Part shown: piece after piece, positions 1 through 9,864 of the stretch
Layout: each line of letters opens with the position of its first letter
How positions within the stretch are numbered: position 1 is the first letter of the stretch
Assembly: GCA_023614405.1 (NCBI GenBank)
Contig: CM042697.1
Span: 191,517,189 to 191,581,188, forward strand
Source: Avena insularis
Taxonomy: Eukaryota > Streptophyta > Magnoliopsida > Poales > Poaceae
DNA: 64,000 nucleotides
Reading direction: 5' to 3'
The notes under the pieces: model-generated
The model's database searches: none
What the model saw: only the letters and a program-made list of their open reading frames with translations
Told to the model about the DNA's origin: nothing
Translations under genes and position numbers: made by a program

Positions 1-84
1 TAAGAATGTACCTTGAAGCCGCTGCAGGCTGGCCTCCAATGCCAGATGCTGCTTCACCAGTTGGTTGGCGCCTTGCAAAAAAGG

Positions 85-274
85 CTGCGAGAAGAAACAG
101 CTTATCAGGAAAAGGGCTCGGGGGCCGCGCCCAAGAAACGAGCAAAACAAAATTAAACACACAAAAAGTGCTCGGGGGCTCCCCCCGAGACGGGCACAAA
201 ACAGAAGCAATGCTCAGAAGATCATACGAAAAGCGCTCAGGGGCTCCCCCCACGGCAAGAACGGAAACACTTAC
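85..274 (-). other. Predicted intron of the antisense ORF
   Basis: On the minus strand the donor is GATCAT|GTAAGTG (boundary 275/274). The acceptor is TTTCTTCTCGCAG|CC (boundary 85/84), preceded by a pyrimidine tract. Joining across it keeps phase 0 and leads into an open, helix-like reading frame. The intron contains repeated CTCGGGGGCTCC-type motifs and no open frame continuing the exons. Confidence 0.62.
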
Positions 275-461
275 ATGATCAGACGGCGACTCCGAAGGTC
301 CGGCTGTAGTCTTCTGGGAGACGACCACTCGAACCTCCTGAGGAGAAGGGTTCGGAGCAACGCCCCCAGAGGTAGCCATAGTCTAAGAGGGAGGAGGCGT
401 CATCTTCGACTCCCCCACCATATCCCGAGTGGCATCGCTAAACGAGCGATCAGAGGAGTGA

Positions 462-536
462 CTGTGAAAGAAAATACCAGTCAAAGACAAGAAAAGCAAT
501 AAGGAAAGATAGCAAAAAGCATCCGAAAGAACTTAC
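462..536 (-). other. Predicted intron of the antisense ORF
   Basis: On the minus strand the donor is TATGGACTC|GTAAGTTC, a consensus match. The acceptor is TTTTCTTTCACAG|TCAC. The downstream exon reads open in a different phase from the one predicted by direct joining, so either a small indel has accumulated or the exact acceptor differs. Confidence 0.58.
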
Positions 537-908
537 GAGTCCATATCGCTCAGGTTGAAGATAGTCAAGGCCCTCTTGCCCTTCTTCTCTTCCTTCTTCC
601 GCTTCGCCGGTGGCTGCGGCGCTACAGCCCCGCACAGGCACAGCCGGAATGGGGGAGGAAGAGCCACCATCACTTCCACTGTGACACACAAGGCATGGCG
701 GGTTCCTAGGCGTCGGCAGAGTTGAGGCATCCGTCGATTCACTCGAGCTCCGTGCCCGCTTTCGGGTGTGCTCCTCGCTCGACTCGGGGGCTTCCTCAAT
801 CGGTGACCGCGCCGAGGGAAGCTCAGACATGGAGACCACTACCTCATTATCCGGCTCATCCGAAAAATGTTCGGGTAGTGGAGGCACCATGCCAGGTACC
901 TTAAACTG

Positions 909-995
909 CTGCACAAGGAAGACAAACTTTCATAACAAGGAGGTACAAGAAAACGCATTCGGAAAAAGCGCTACGCGCACGTCCCAGATCTGCAC
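909..995 (-). other. Predicted intron of the antisense ORF
   Basis: On the minus strand the donor is GTTCCGCAG|GTGCAG. The acceptor is TTCCTTGTGCAG|CAGTTT. Both flanking exons are in phase 0, and removal links the SRPVPQ end of one block to the FKVPGMVPPLPEHF start of the next. Confidence 0.62.
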
Positions 996-1438
996 CTGCG
1001 GAACCGGTCGAGAGGCACTGAACGGAGGGGTCAGCGACTTCCCCGGAAGGTCCTCGTCAGCTTTGAACTTCAGCAGCGGCCGAAGGACTCTGTCGAGGTC
1101 CCCCTTGGAGAGCTCCTCAGCCGCAACTCTCGTCGGGTCGTGGCGGCCAGTATAAAGGAACATTGAGTGCGCCCTAGCCTGGAGCGGCTGCACCCGATGT
1201 TTGAGGAAGGTGCGGATATATCCACACCGTTCACCTCCTTCTCCGGAATCACCTGGAGGTCCTCCAGGTGACGGTAGAGCTACTCTATCTCCTCCACCTC
1301 ACCCTCCAGGATGTGGTTCTTCCAGGACCTCTTCGGCTGGATTTTCTGGGTGGAGTCGAAAGGAGCAAGGCCAAAGTCTTGCCCGTCCACTGTGGAATCG
1401 CGGATATAAAACCACCTCCTCCGCCAGTATTGGACAGA

Positions 1439-1576
1439 CTCAGACATCGAAAAGGAAAAGAAGAGAAAATTGGATCGAAGGGAAATAATACAGCCGCCGA
1501 TCGGATAAATTCTTTCGGAGCCGGATTGCCTTCATGGAATAGAGCTTCCGCCGATCAGATAAATTCTGTCGATACC
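1439..1576 (-). other. Possible intron of the antisense ORF
   Basis: The PF04195-like exon ends at CEC-W-L-G|GTATCG on the minus strand. The next recognisable block (VQYWRRRWFYIRD) starts after a pyrimidine-rich run ending GATGTCTGAG. The stretch between has stops and contains a 20-bp-scale direct repeat (AATTTATCYGATCGGCGG twice). Acceptor choice is uncertain. Confidence 0.4.
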
Positions 1577-2044
1577 GAGCCAGCACTCGCAGAAGGTGAT
1601 GAAATAGGCGATGTGGAGAAGAGAATTTGGGGAGAGATGGTGGAGTTGGATGCCATAGAAAAAAACCAGTCCACGGAGAAAATCGTGGACTGGAAGAGAG
1701 AGGCCCTGAAGGACAAAAGCAACAAACATGACCCGAAACCCTGCGGGTGGATGGGGAATTACCTCGTCGCCACGAATCTTGACGGCCTCCTTGTCCTGCG
1801 GGATCAGACCCCACACATGAAGCTTCCGCAAGTCGCCCTCGCGCGTCTCCGTCCGTCGCCACCCACCATCGGTGACGCGTGTGGCGGCGGTGCCCTTTTG
1901 GCCACCGGCAGCAGCGCTGGTGCCCACCATGGTAGAGGCCTTCTTAGGCTTCCCCATTGTAGTATGGTGACAACGGCGGTGTAAGTGCAGAAAAGAGGAC
2001 AGGAATGATCGAAGAACTTCCAGCGCGCAGCGAGAAAAGCTCAA

Positions 2045-3277
2045 GAAAGTAGAAGTAGTGAAAAGCGAATGGCTGTGGTGAAAACAAACAAAATTTTCCC
2101 CACAGTTATAAGGACGAAGACAATGAACAGGGACCGTTCATCGGGAAGCCCTAGAGCCAGCATCAAATCCAGCCATCCACGTGTCAGCACAGCAGCGAAC
2201 CGTCGCTTGCATGCCGTCCACTACGCACGGAAACCAAGGAGACGCCGTAATTATCGCCACATCGTGCATGACCAGTCAACTCCAAGTCAGAAAGTGGGAC
2301 CCACGTTCGTCCAGTCGCGTCACCTCTGGCGCCGCAGACGCTTGAGATCACCAATCGTCAGCACTGATGTCATCAAAGCTATACTAGCAACCGTTACAAA
2401 TTTTCGGCTAAACAACTAAAGTACTCACTCGAATCTACTATTCGAGCAACTACCCGGGGGCTACTCCTATCAGGAGCGCTGGCCGCGCACCCGAACCATG
2501 AATAGCGTACTACGCCAATGAACTATTCTTCGAGTCCTACGTCGAGTCTGTGACTCCACTACGGATTCGGGGGCTACTCCCATAGGGAGGATCAATTCAA
2601 GCATCCGAAAAATTGTGTCCTATGGACCTGAAGCAAAGAATGGCTGAATTAAAGTCTCTGCTCGAGTCTACGACTCGAACAGACACTCGGGGGCTACTCC
2701 CATAGAGAGCGCTAGTCTCACACCCTATGAATTCTTCGACTGCGATCCTTCGGATCAGAATGCAAAAAACTTTTCGGAAACTTTGCCCCGATTAACGCTA
2801 AGTGAGAAACATCCTCCTTGGCCACCCGAAACACCTCCGCGGTGATACAATTTTGGATGCTGTTTCTACGACGCAAAGGTAAGACCTACAGATACCATCT
2901 GTTGGCTTGGTAATGCACACGACTGTGCTCTGCTAGTAAAAATCCGTGCCAACAGGCACGATGAAAATCCTGACGGACGCGTTGGGTACATCATTCGAAA
3001 ATTACTGGAATTCTACTCCTGTAAGTCCTCAACGGCCTGAGTTTAATTACGCCAGCATTTGTTCCGGGTTCGAGTCGAGGGACACGAATCTGAAGAAGAT
3101 CATGTTATTTTGTCCTAAGACAGTTAACTGGCCCTGATCCGTCAGGAGAGCCAGGCACACGCATCAACAATCCCTACACACCAGAATCATTTCTCTAAAA
3201 TAACAGAGACAACTGCACCCGAAAGATTGAAGAGTCCTCAGCCGAATCTACGATTCGACTGAACACTCGAGGGCTAC
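2045..3277 (+). repeat. Non-coding 3' region of T1 with dispersed CGGGGGCTACTCCCAT repeats
   Basis: No convincing coding. A unit built of an inverted repeat like CGAGTCTACGACTCG followed by CTCGGGGGCTACTCCCAT occurs near 2425-2475, 2540-2590, 2655-2710 and, cut short, near 3235-3272. Spacing of the first three is roughly 115-120 bp. The stretch lies just upstream of the 3' LTR. Tat/Ogre elements are known to carry hypervariable tandem repeats in this position. Confidence 0.6.
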
Positions 3278-3737
3278 TACCTGGTCCAGCCCAAGGAAGG
3301 CCCACGAGAATGTACGTGGCCCATGAAGATATTCGGGTGGCCCAGGCCCGTGACGTCTTCGGATCCTTGGAGAGCAAGACTAGATTAGATAGAATATTCA
3401 AAGGGGCAAACCCTAAACCTGTAACCGACTCGATCTGTGTCCGAGACCTGCCTACCTCAATATAAAGGCTAGGAGGGCACGACGGGGAGGACACATCTCA
3501 TACCACCGCATACACACTCCCACACCAGATTGCATCTGCACACCCTGTAACTTTCGGTTCCGCCGTAATCAAGAGCAGGCAAGAAGGTGTAGGGTTTTCC
3601 CTCCGGGGGCCTGAACCTGGGTAAATCTCGTGTCCCCTGGTTGCTTATCTGTTAACCGTTCCATGATTTCCAGCACCCCCATCTTCTCCAAAACCCAAAC
3701 TCATAACAATGGGCATTGACGAGATCGATCCTCGTCA
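3278..3737 (+). repeat. 3' LTR of T1 (5' edge lost)
   Basis: From TACCTGGTCCAGCCC the sequence is homologous to the reverse complement of the LTRs at 8862-9351 and 12216-12705, and it ends in the same ..CCTCGTCA. The first 40-odd bases found in the other LTRs (TGACAT.. up to the TACCTGG block) and any polypurine tract are missing. The 3' UTR repeat runs straight into the LTR, which suggests a small deletion at the U3 boundary. Confidence 0.75.
3461..3466 (+). promoter_or_regulatory. Candidate TATA box in T1 LTR
   Basis: TATAAA in the middle of the LTR. The homologous position in A (9131-9139, minus) and B (12484-12490, minus) also carries a TATA-like word, which supports a U3 promoter. Confidence 0.45.
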
Positions 3738-3780
3738 ACCGAAGGTACGGCTGCGTCCATGTCTCTTCAACCGCCATGAC

Positions 3781-4874
3781 CTACATTTGGCTGACCAGCT
3801 CGGCCTTGGTGTCGAGCTTTTTGGGTCCCTCCTGTCCTTCGGGTGGCGCAGCCCCCGAGTGCTCTGCTTCTTCGGTTGCTCCCTTGGGGAATTTTCTCTT
3901 GATAGAGGGTACGCAGATTTGTTCGAGGAACACACCTGGTGGCACCCGTGCACAGGTGGAGCCGATGTTGGCGAGTTTATCGGGTTCTTCGTTGCTTTCC
4001 CTTCCGACATGCCGAAGCTTGCAGCCGTCAAAGTCCCCTCTGAGTGAGTTGTAGAGCGCGCCGTATGCGATCATGTTGGCGCTGTGAGCGTCACACTCGT
4101 TCATCGTCTGCTGGACGACAAGGTTCGAGTCACCGTAGATGAGGAGGCGTGTTGTGCCCTAGATCTTGGCCATCTTCATGCCGTGGATGAGGGCCTCGTA
4201 TTCGGCCTCATTGTTGGAGGCACGAAATTTCATCTGAAGGACGTATTTCATCTTGTCGCCTTGAGGGGACGTTAGTATGACACCGGCTCCTGCTCCAACC
4301 TCGCACTTGGAGCCATTGAAGTGCATCGTCCATGATTGTGTCATGTCTGGAGTGTCCGGCAGCTGGAGTTACTTCCAGTGGACGAGAAAGTCAGGGAGGA
4401 CCTGAGATTTGATGGCCTTGTGCCGCTCGTAGACTATGTCTAGAGGAGACAGCTCAATGCCCCACAGGGCTACGTATCCCGTCGCTTCGGGGTTGTTCAG
4501 GATGTTGAACAGTGGGGCGTCATTGACACCATGATCTGATGCTCCTAGAAGTAGTGGCTCAGCTGATGAGCTGTCATGAATATGCCGCAGGCGAGCTTCT
4601 GGTAGCGAGGGTATCTCTGCTTTGTTGGAGTCAGTACCTCGCTGAGGTATTAGATTGGGCGTTGGACCCCGTGGGTCTTGCCATCTTTGGGTCGTTCGAC
4701 CACGAGTATGGTGCTTACCACCTGGTGTGTAGCTACAATGTATAGAAGCATAGGCTCTCGTTCCTTATGTGTGACTGGGACAGGTGAGGTAGAGAGCAAC
4801 CGCTTTAGGTCTCCGAATGCGTCGTGTGCTTTAGGTCTCCGAATGCAGCTAGTAAAAAGGTAGGGCCTTCTCAC
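3781..4874 (-). pseudogene. RNase H region of element A, broken
   Basis: Minus-strand fragments in different frames cover the end of RT and RNase H. 4650-4874 is an RT-connection-like segment. 4159-4344 carries the RNase H start (WTMHFNGSK, GAGAGVIL, NNEAEYEALIHGM), including the first catalytic Asp context replaced by FNGS rather than the usual FDGS. 3781-4104 carries the distal part with NECDAHSANMIAYGALYNSL and HVGRESNEEPDKLANIGS. Frame changes and stops separate the pieces. The enzyme would have degraded the RNA strand during element replication; this copy cannot encode it. Confidence 0.75.
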
Positions 4875-4958
4875 CCATACGACTGATGAATCTGCTCAGC
4901 GCTGCGATCCGCCCAGCTAGCTGCTGGACACCTTTGAGGTTCTTCGGCTTCTCCATGG

Positions 4959-5684
4959 CTAGTATGGCCCTGATTTTTTCGGATTCGCCTCGATCCCCCG
5001 TTGGGATATGAAGTAGCCGAGTAGTTGCCCCGATGGGACGCCGAAAGCGCACTTTTTTGGGTTCAGCTTGATCTTGTAGTGATCAAGGTTATCAAATGTC
5101 TCGCGGAGATCGTCGATCAGCGTCTTGGCCTCCCTGGTCTTGATTACTATGTTGTCGACATAGACTTGAATGTTGCGACTGATCTGGTTTTTCAGGCACG
5201 CTTGCATGCACGTCTGGTACGTGGAACCTGCATTCTTCAGCCCGAAGGGCATGGTGTTGTAGCAAAATACTCCGAACGGCGTGATGAACGCCGTTTTCTC
5301 CTGGTCTTCGACCTTCAGTCGAATCTGGTTGTAACCTAAGTAGGCGTCAAGAAAGGAGAGTTTCTCGCATCCTACAGTTGAATCGATGATCCGATCGATC
5401 TGTGGTAGAGGGAAGTGGTCCTTGGGATAGTACTTGTTGAGCGATGTTTAGTCCACGCACATCCGCAGGATGTCCTTGTCCTTTTTGGGGACCAACACGG
5501 TGTTTGCCAGCCACTCGCTCTCCTTGATTTCCCGGATGAAGTTGGCATCGAGCAGTCTGTTGACTTTGATTCCAACGGCTTCAGCTCTTGGTTCGGACAG
5601 TCGTCGGATCGACTGCTTGACCGGCTTCGCGTCAGGGAACACATTGAGTGCGTTCTCGGCGAATTCCCTGGGAACTCCTGGCAT
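4959..5684 (-). pseudogene. Reverse transcriptase of element A, broken
   Basis: 5448-5684 (minus) is the RT entry region (DAKPVKQSIRRLSEP, ESEWLANTVLVPKKD, RMCVD), ending in a stop where a codon for a following residue is expected. 4959-5252 carries MPFGLKNAGSTYQ, then the catalytic box as YVDN instead of YVDD, then LNPKKCAFGV and GQLLGYFIS. The fold order is that of Ty3/gypsy RT. Asp-to-Asn in the box together with the stop makes it inactive. It lies directly upstream of the RNase H remnant on the same strand. Confidence 0.82.
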
Positions 5685-5747
5685 GTCCGCAGGACAGCAG
5701 GCGAAGATTTCCCAGCGCTCACGGAGGAATTAGACGAGCGCGCCTTC

Positions 5748-6116
5748 CTATGGGGTACTAAGGTCATTGGCGATCAACGCCGTCTTGGAGGCGTCTGTTG
5801 GGTGGATCTGCACCTTCTTCGTGTTGAACGTGGAGTCGAATGACATGTTAGGTGCGTTTTGCATGGTGACTGGGGGTGCCCCATTGTCTGTCACCTCTCC
5901 GAGCCTTGTGAGCTCCTCCTGCATGCCAAACGACTGGGAGATTCTGTTGAAGTCTCTGTCGCAGTGGTCGGATCGGGTGAAGCTTCCCTGAATGGTGATG
6001 ACGCCCCTAGGTCCTGGCATCTTCAGTAGCAGGTACGCATAGTGCAGTACTGCCAAGAATCTTGCGAATGCCACATGCCCGAGGATGGCGTGGTACTGTG
6101 ATGGCCAGTCCACCAC
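5748..6116 (-). pseudogene. Protease-RT spacer of element A
   Basis: One 122-aa minus-strand frame (VDWPSQYHAILGHVAFARFL, KMPGPRGVITIQGSF, FNTKKVQIHPTDASKTALI) lies between protease and RT. This spacer is typical of grass Tat polyproteins and has no known catalytic role. Element B is interrupted within the homologous segment, which allows the insertion point of A to be placed. Confidence 0.65.
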
Positions 6117-6240
6117 TTCGAACTCCAGCAGCTCGCGCCTGAAGTTTTCGGGATGGCCGAAGATGACGTCGAGCCATATCTTCCCCAGGGGATATATGCC
6201 CTCCCTGGGACTATGCCATGGAACGTCGTGTCTGACTGCT

Positions 6241-6516
6241 CTAGGCTGCGAGTGTGCTGGCGAACATCAGATTGATGCTGCTGCCGCCATCCATGAAGAC
6301 GCGGCTCATATCAAACCCCCCGATCCGCGCCTCGAGCACCAGGGCAGCATGACCTGGGCGAGGGATCTGGCGTGGGTGATCCGAACGGTCAAACGTGATG
6401 CAGGAATCCGAGCCGCTGAGGTACTCATGGATGGCTGGTGGGGAGGTCACTGCCAGGCGGACTTGGCGGGTGATTTTATTTTGCACCCTGTTAGTTGGGC
6501 GCCCCTTATGGATCAT
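6241..6516 (-). pseudogene. Aspartic protease of element A
   Basis: A 91-aa minus-strand frame with the retropepsin-like active site RVFMDGGSSINLMFASTL preceded by HAALVLEARIGGFDM. The D-G-G version of the D-T/S-G triad is usual in grass Tat elements. It would cleave the Gag-Pol precursor. The frame ends shortly after the active site, and flanking coding is out of frame or interrupted, so it is a remnant. Confidence 0.72.
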
Positions 6517-6599
6517 TAGGTCGGTGGCGGGTACCCCCTACGCCGTTCTTTGGCGCTGGTGCGATCGCTGGGTTCGACGGTCCATTGGGTGGTGGTGGA

Positions 6600-8819
6600 G
6601 GAGCTCCGTGGGCGATGTCACCTGGTATAGGTGCGGGCCCAAATCCAGGGTTTACGATCTGCCGCCATATTTGGGTGAGACCCTCGCTGAGCTTCTAGAA
6701 CTCGCGGTAGTCCTTGAGCGTATGGCTGGCCTTCTTCTTGCCATCCTATTTTTCAATGTAGAAGTGGATGGTGCAAGGGCCAGACAACTTGTCGTATGCC
6801 GAAGGCTCGTCGCCGTGGCCATGACGTTGCCACGTCTGTGTGGGTTGCCCTCCGTCGTGCTAGTTGCTTCCACGGTATCCGCTGCTGCAGTTGCCATCAT
6901 TGCGTCGGTCGGCGTATCCTGTCGCGACCATGTCGACTCCGTCGCGGTCGTCATAGACGCGTGATATTCGTTTGCTGCGGCATTCTCGCCTGCGGCTGTA
7001 GTCGTCTTCATCATCCTAATGCGTTCGGTGGACGGAATCCTCGCCATCTGCCCATCGGTTGGCGATGTCCATGAGGTGGTCGAGCATCTTGGTCTTGACG
7101 CGCTCAAGTTCTTGCTTGAAGTCCGGGGCTTGACACGATCCTTCAAGGCGTCGATTGTCCTTTCTTCAAAGATATGCGCGGCGGAGTTCTTGATGTGGGA
7201 CCACGTAGTATGTACAAGCTAATGGATTCGCCGGTACGTTGGGTCCATGCTCATAGTTCCTCAATCGAGGCTAGCCTTTTGTTGGTGCCCTTGAAGTTGC
7301 GGATGAAGCTATATGCTAGGTCCTCCCAGCTTCGGATGGTTCCGGAGGACAGGCTGCTGAGCCAGATCTTAGCTGCGCCTGTCAGCTGTAGCTGAAGGCA
7401 TTGTAGGGCGGTGTTCCTGTTGCCGCCATGCAGCTTGATGGATGAGAGGTGGTCGCTGAGCCAGGCCTTCGGGTCCTACATGCCGTCGAACTTTGGAGTG
7501 TCCAAAGGGAGATTGAAAGTTTTCGGCATCCGTGTTCGCCGAACAGATCTGCTGAAGCCTCTGGCTCCGCACAGCTCTCCGTCGTCGTCCTCGTCAGATT
7601 CAGTTGAACACGCGCATTTAGCGCGTGCCTTGTTGATCTTGCGCTGGGTGAGATCGTTTCGAGCGTTGTAGTCTCTGCTACGATGCCGTGGGCTCTTGCG
7701 ACGTCGACGCACATCGTGCCCGTCCTCATCGGATAAGGGCGTAGGGATGTGGGAAAACTTGACCGCAGCTTTTTTATTCGGCTCCACAGAAGCCTCGTCA
7801 TGGAGCGCGGCTCGGACGAGTCCGAGACCAGCTAGCGCGGACTTTTGCATGGCGCTCTTCAGGTCACTCACCGGAGGTGGATGAGACGCAAGGTATGTAG
7901 TGACCGCCATGATCGCAGCCTTCGGTGTCTTCGGCATGACGTTGTCATTTATGTGCATCGTCATGAAGGACGTGTTGAGGGCCTTGGTGACTTCGTGACG
8001 CGTGGCTGGGTCCATGTGCTCCGTGCGGGAGCAGTGCTTCTTGGTGTTGTTGCCGTGCAAACTGGAGCCGCCAGCGGCGGAGAGTGCAGCTCGCCGCGCG
8101 CTAGAGTCCAAAGCTGCTTGCTTACGTTTGTCAAGCTCCTCCATCAGCTTCACCTGCCGGTTATGCTCGTTGATGAGGAGGAGGTGGTAGGCCATCAGCA
8201 GATCCTGTGAAGCATTCAGGTAGGATTTTGTTGCCCGCCACGGCTTCACGTGCTTGGTGCCAGCCTTCCTCGTTGAGGTTGATCTTCTGGTAGGCATTAG
8301 CGTCGCCTTCGTTGGGCCTGAGCGGCGGGTCTCCCACGTTTCCTCCATTACCATCTTGTGGGTTGAGAGGCAGGTTGGGTGCACTCGAACCTGTGGTAGT
8401 TCTGATTCGTTTTGGATGACCACGACACATAGGTAACATCCGCGGACTGGATCACTGCTGTCGCAGCTTTCGGATCCGGAACCGTAGGTTCCTTCATCCG
8501 AGGGAGGGCCGCACAGATCTGAGTTGCAGCTGCTGCTGTCATCCGACTCGTCTGTCAGCGTCGATGTGCGCAGCGTGCTAATGGGTGGGACCCACGAATC
8601 GAGCCTTATGGATGGTGGTGGCACCCGCTCTGGGAGGCGGAGAGTGCCGGTCTGCCCCACCTGGAAGCAGAAGCTCCTAAGCAGCATCTCGAGCCCATCA
8701 CCAACAGACTCAAAATCCCTCAGGGTGGCCGACGAGTGGGCTGTGAAGTCGAAGGTGCCGAAGAGGAGGTGACTCTCTGTCGCTGATGAGTTGTAGATCG
8801 CTCCATATGGGACAGTCAT
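6600..8819 (-). pseudogene. gag of element A
   Basis: The longest surviving frame is 7476-8819 (447 aa), starting MTVPYGAIYNSS 42 bp inside the LTR end. It contains acidic and Ser-rich stretches, EHNRQVKLMEELDKRKQ (helical), the segment HMDPATRHEVTKALNTSFM, a basic Arg/Ser patch, and the start of the capsid domain (MPKTFNLPLDTPKFDGM). There a TAG replaces a sense codon. The capsid and C-terminal part continue in shifted frames down to about 6600 and end with a CTIHFYIE-like nucleocapsid segment and a Pro/Ala-rich tail. Gag would form the particle. B has a parallel gag at 9865-12174. Confidence 0.78.
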
Positions 8820-8843
8820 GCTTGCACAATGGGCGTCCCAATT

Positions 8844-8861
8844 CCCACAAACGGCGCCAAT
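8844..8861 (-). promoter_or_regulatory. Primer binding site of element A
   Basis: Directly after the LTR end the minus strand reads ATTGGCGCCGTTTGTGGG. A TGGCGCC start is typical of Tat and Athila primer binding sites. The tRNA species was not checked. Confidence 0.7.
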
Positions 8862-8884
8862 TGACGAGGTTCGATCTCGTCAAT
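8860..8884. repeat. Terminal hairpin at the U5 end of A
   Basis: ATTGACGAG and CTCGTCAAT, 9-bp perfect arms around a 7-nt loop, straddle the LTR-PBS junction. The same structure occurs at 12214-12238 (B) and 3715-3739 (T1, last arm base changed). Confidence 0.8.
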
Positions 8885-9351
8885 GCCCATTGTTATGGAC
8901 TTGGGTTTTGGAGAAGATGGGGATGCTGGAGATCACGGAACGGTTAATAGACAAGCAACATGGGACACGAGATTTACCCCGGTTCAGGCCCCCGTAGGGA
9001 AAACCCTACTCCTGATTGTTTGCTCTTGATTACGGCTGAATTGATGGTAACAGGGGTGCGCAGATGCAATCTGGCGTGAAGGTGTGTATGCAAGGGTGGA
9101 AGAGATCCTTCTCGCCGTGCCCTCCTGGCCTTTTTATAGATAGGCAGGTCTCGTGCCTAGGTCAAGTCGGTTAGATTAGGGTTGGTACCCTTTGAAATTC
9201 TATCTACTCTAGACTTGTTCTCCAAGGATCCGAAGACATCATGGGCTTGGGCCACTTGAAATCTCCATAGGCCGCGTGTCTTGACGTGGGCCTCCCTTTG
9301 GGCTGGACCAGGTATACCAATGTTGTGTACCCGTGGGGTATAACCATGTCA
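8862..9351 (-). repeat. 5' LTR of element A
   Basis: A 490-bp minus-strand LTR beginning TGACAT (at 9351) and ending CCTCGTCA (at 8862). An alternative start is TGTTGACAT at 9354. A TATA-like word lies at 9131-9139. It matches the LTR at 12216-12705 over its whole length and the T1 LTR in the opposite orientation. Confidence 0.85.
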
Positions 9352-9412
9352 ACACGTAGTGTGATACTTCCAGGAACCTTGCGAATGCCACACACCCGAG
9401 GATGGCATGGTA

Positions 9413-9859
9413 CTATGAGGGCCAGTCCACCACATCGAACTCCAGCCGCTCACGCCTAAAGTTTTTGGTCTTGCCGAGGATGACGTCGAGCCATATTTTG
9501 CCCAGGGTATATATGCCCTTCCCTGGGACGATGCAATCGAACGTCGTGTCAGACGCCTCTACGCTGCATAGCGGGTTCCGCATGGCTTCGAGTGTGCTGG
9601 CGAACATCAGGTTGATGCCGCGGCCGCCGTCCATGAAGATGCGGCTCATCTCGAACCCTTCGATCTGGGCCTCGAGCACCAGGGCAGACTGACCTGGGCA
9701 CAGTATCTGGCGCGGTCGATCTGAATGGTCGAACATGATGCAGGACTCCGAGCCACTGATGTACTCAGGTATGGCTGGTGGGGAGGTCACTGCCAGGTTG
9801 ACATGGCGGGTGATCTTGTTATGCACCATGTTGGTTGGGTGCCCCTTCTGTATCATCAT
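9413..9859 (-). pseudogene. Aspartic protease and start of spacer, element B
   Basis: A 148-aa minus-strand frame homologous to A's 6241-6516. The active site reads RIFMDGGRGINLMFASTL, with the SS after the DGG changed to RG. It extends further than in A (GKGIYTLGKIWLDVILG, RLEFDVVDWPS) into the spacer, where element A interrupts it. Upstream, gag's C-terminus lies in another frame. Confidence 0.74.
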
Positions 9860-9864
9860 AGACC

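Larger units (their letters stand above)
1..1957 (-). pseudogene. Antisense ORF of T1, putative gypsy-type transposon (PF04195-like) protein
   Basis: The minus-strand gene starts at the ATG at 1957 (MGKPKKAS) and runs off the window at position 1. The first exon, to about 1577, matches the grass PF04195 'putative gypsy type transposon' domain: GWRR, GDEVIPHPPAGF, FLRGLVFFYGIQLHHLSP and HIAYFITFCE appear in order. Later blocks include VQYWRRRWFYIRD (near 1435), RVQPLQARAHSMFLYTGR (near 1190) and VPGMVPPLPEHFSDEP (near 900), then a helical tail (QGANQLVKQHLALEASLQ) entering the window edge. Blocks are separated by GT-AG introns. Damage includes a stop near 1290, a frame change near 1220, and a further stop and frame problem in the exon near 360-460. 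The function of these proteins is unknown. Domain identity is by recognition, not by search. Confidence 0.72.
1..3737 (+). mobile_element. Tat-type Ty3/gypsy retrotransposon T1, 3' portion
   Basis: This is the downstream part of a plus-strand LTR retrotransposon; gag-pol lies outside the window to the left. In order it holds an antisense ORF (1-1957), a non-coding repeat-bearing stretch (about 2045-3277) and the 3' LTR (about 3278-3737). The LTR is homologous to the minus-strand LTRs of A and B, so all three belong to one family. Antisense ORFs between pol and the 3' LTR are known in the plant Tat lineage. Minus-strand RNase H coding of element A starts immediately right of 3737, so I infer T1 inserted into A in opposite orientation. 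Its target duplication would be about 3738-3742 (accga), but the matching left copy is outside the window. Confidence 0.8.
3738..9351 (-). mobile_element. Tat-type Ty3/gypsy retrotransposon A (5' part)
   Basis: Read on the minus strand: 5' LTR (9351 to 8862), primer binding site, gag (8819 to about 6600), aspartic protease (6516-6241), reverse transcriptase (5684-4959) and RNase H (4874 to about 3781). Integrase and the 3' LTR are absent because T1 interrupts A at 3737/3738; they should lie left of the window. Immediately right of A's LTR, sequence homologous to the protease-RT spacer of the same family begins. A is therefore nested in the related element B, probably with ACACG (9352-9356) as target duplication. 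Confidence 0.82.

Noticed and set aside
65..502. 145-aa plus-strand ORF at the left edge
   Set aside because: It is opposite the spliced minus-strand ORF and crosses its introns; Arg-rich composition is typical of a shadow frame.
3278..9351. T1 and A LTRs as the two LTRs of a single element
   Set aside because: They are in opposite orientation, and the sequence between them is minus-strand gag-pol ending without integrase.
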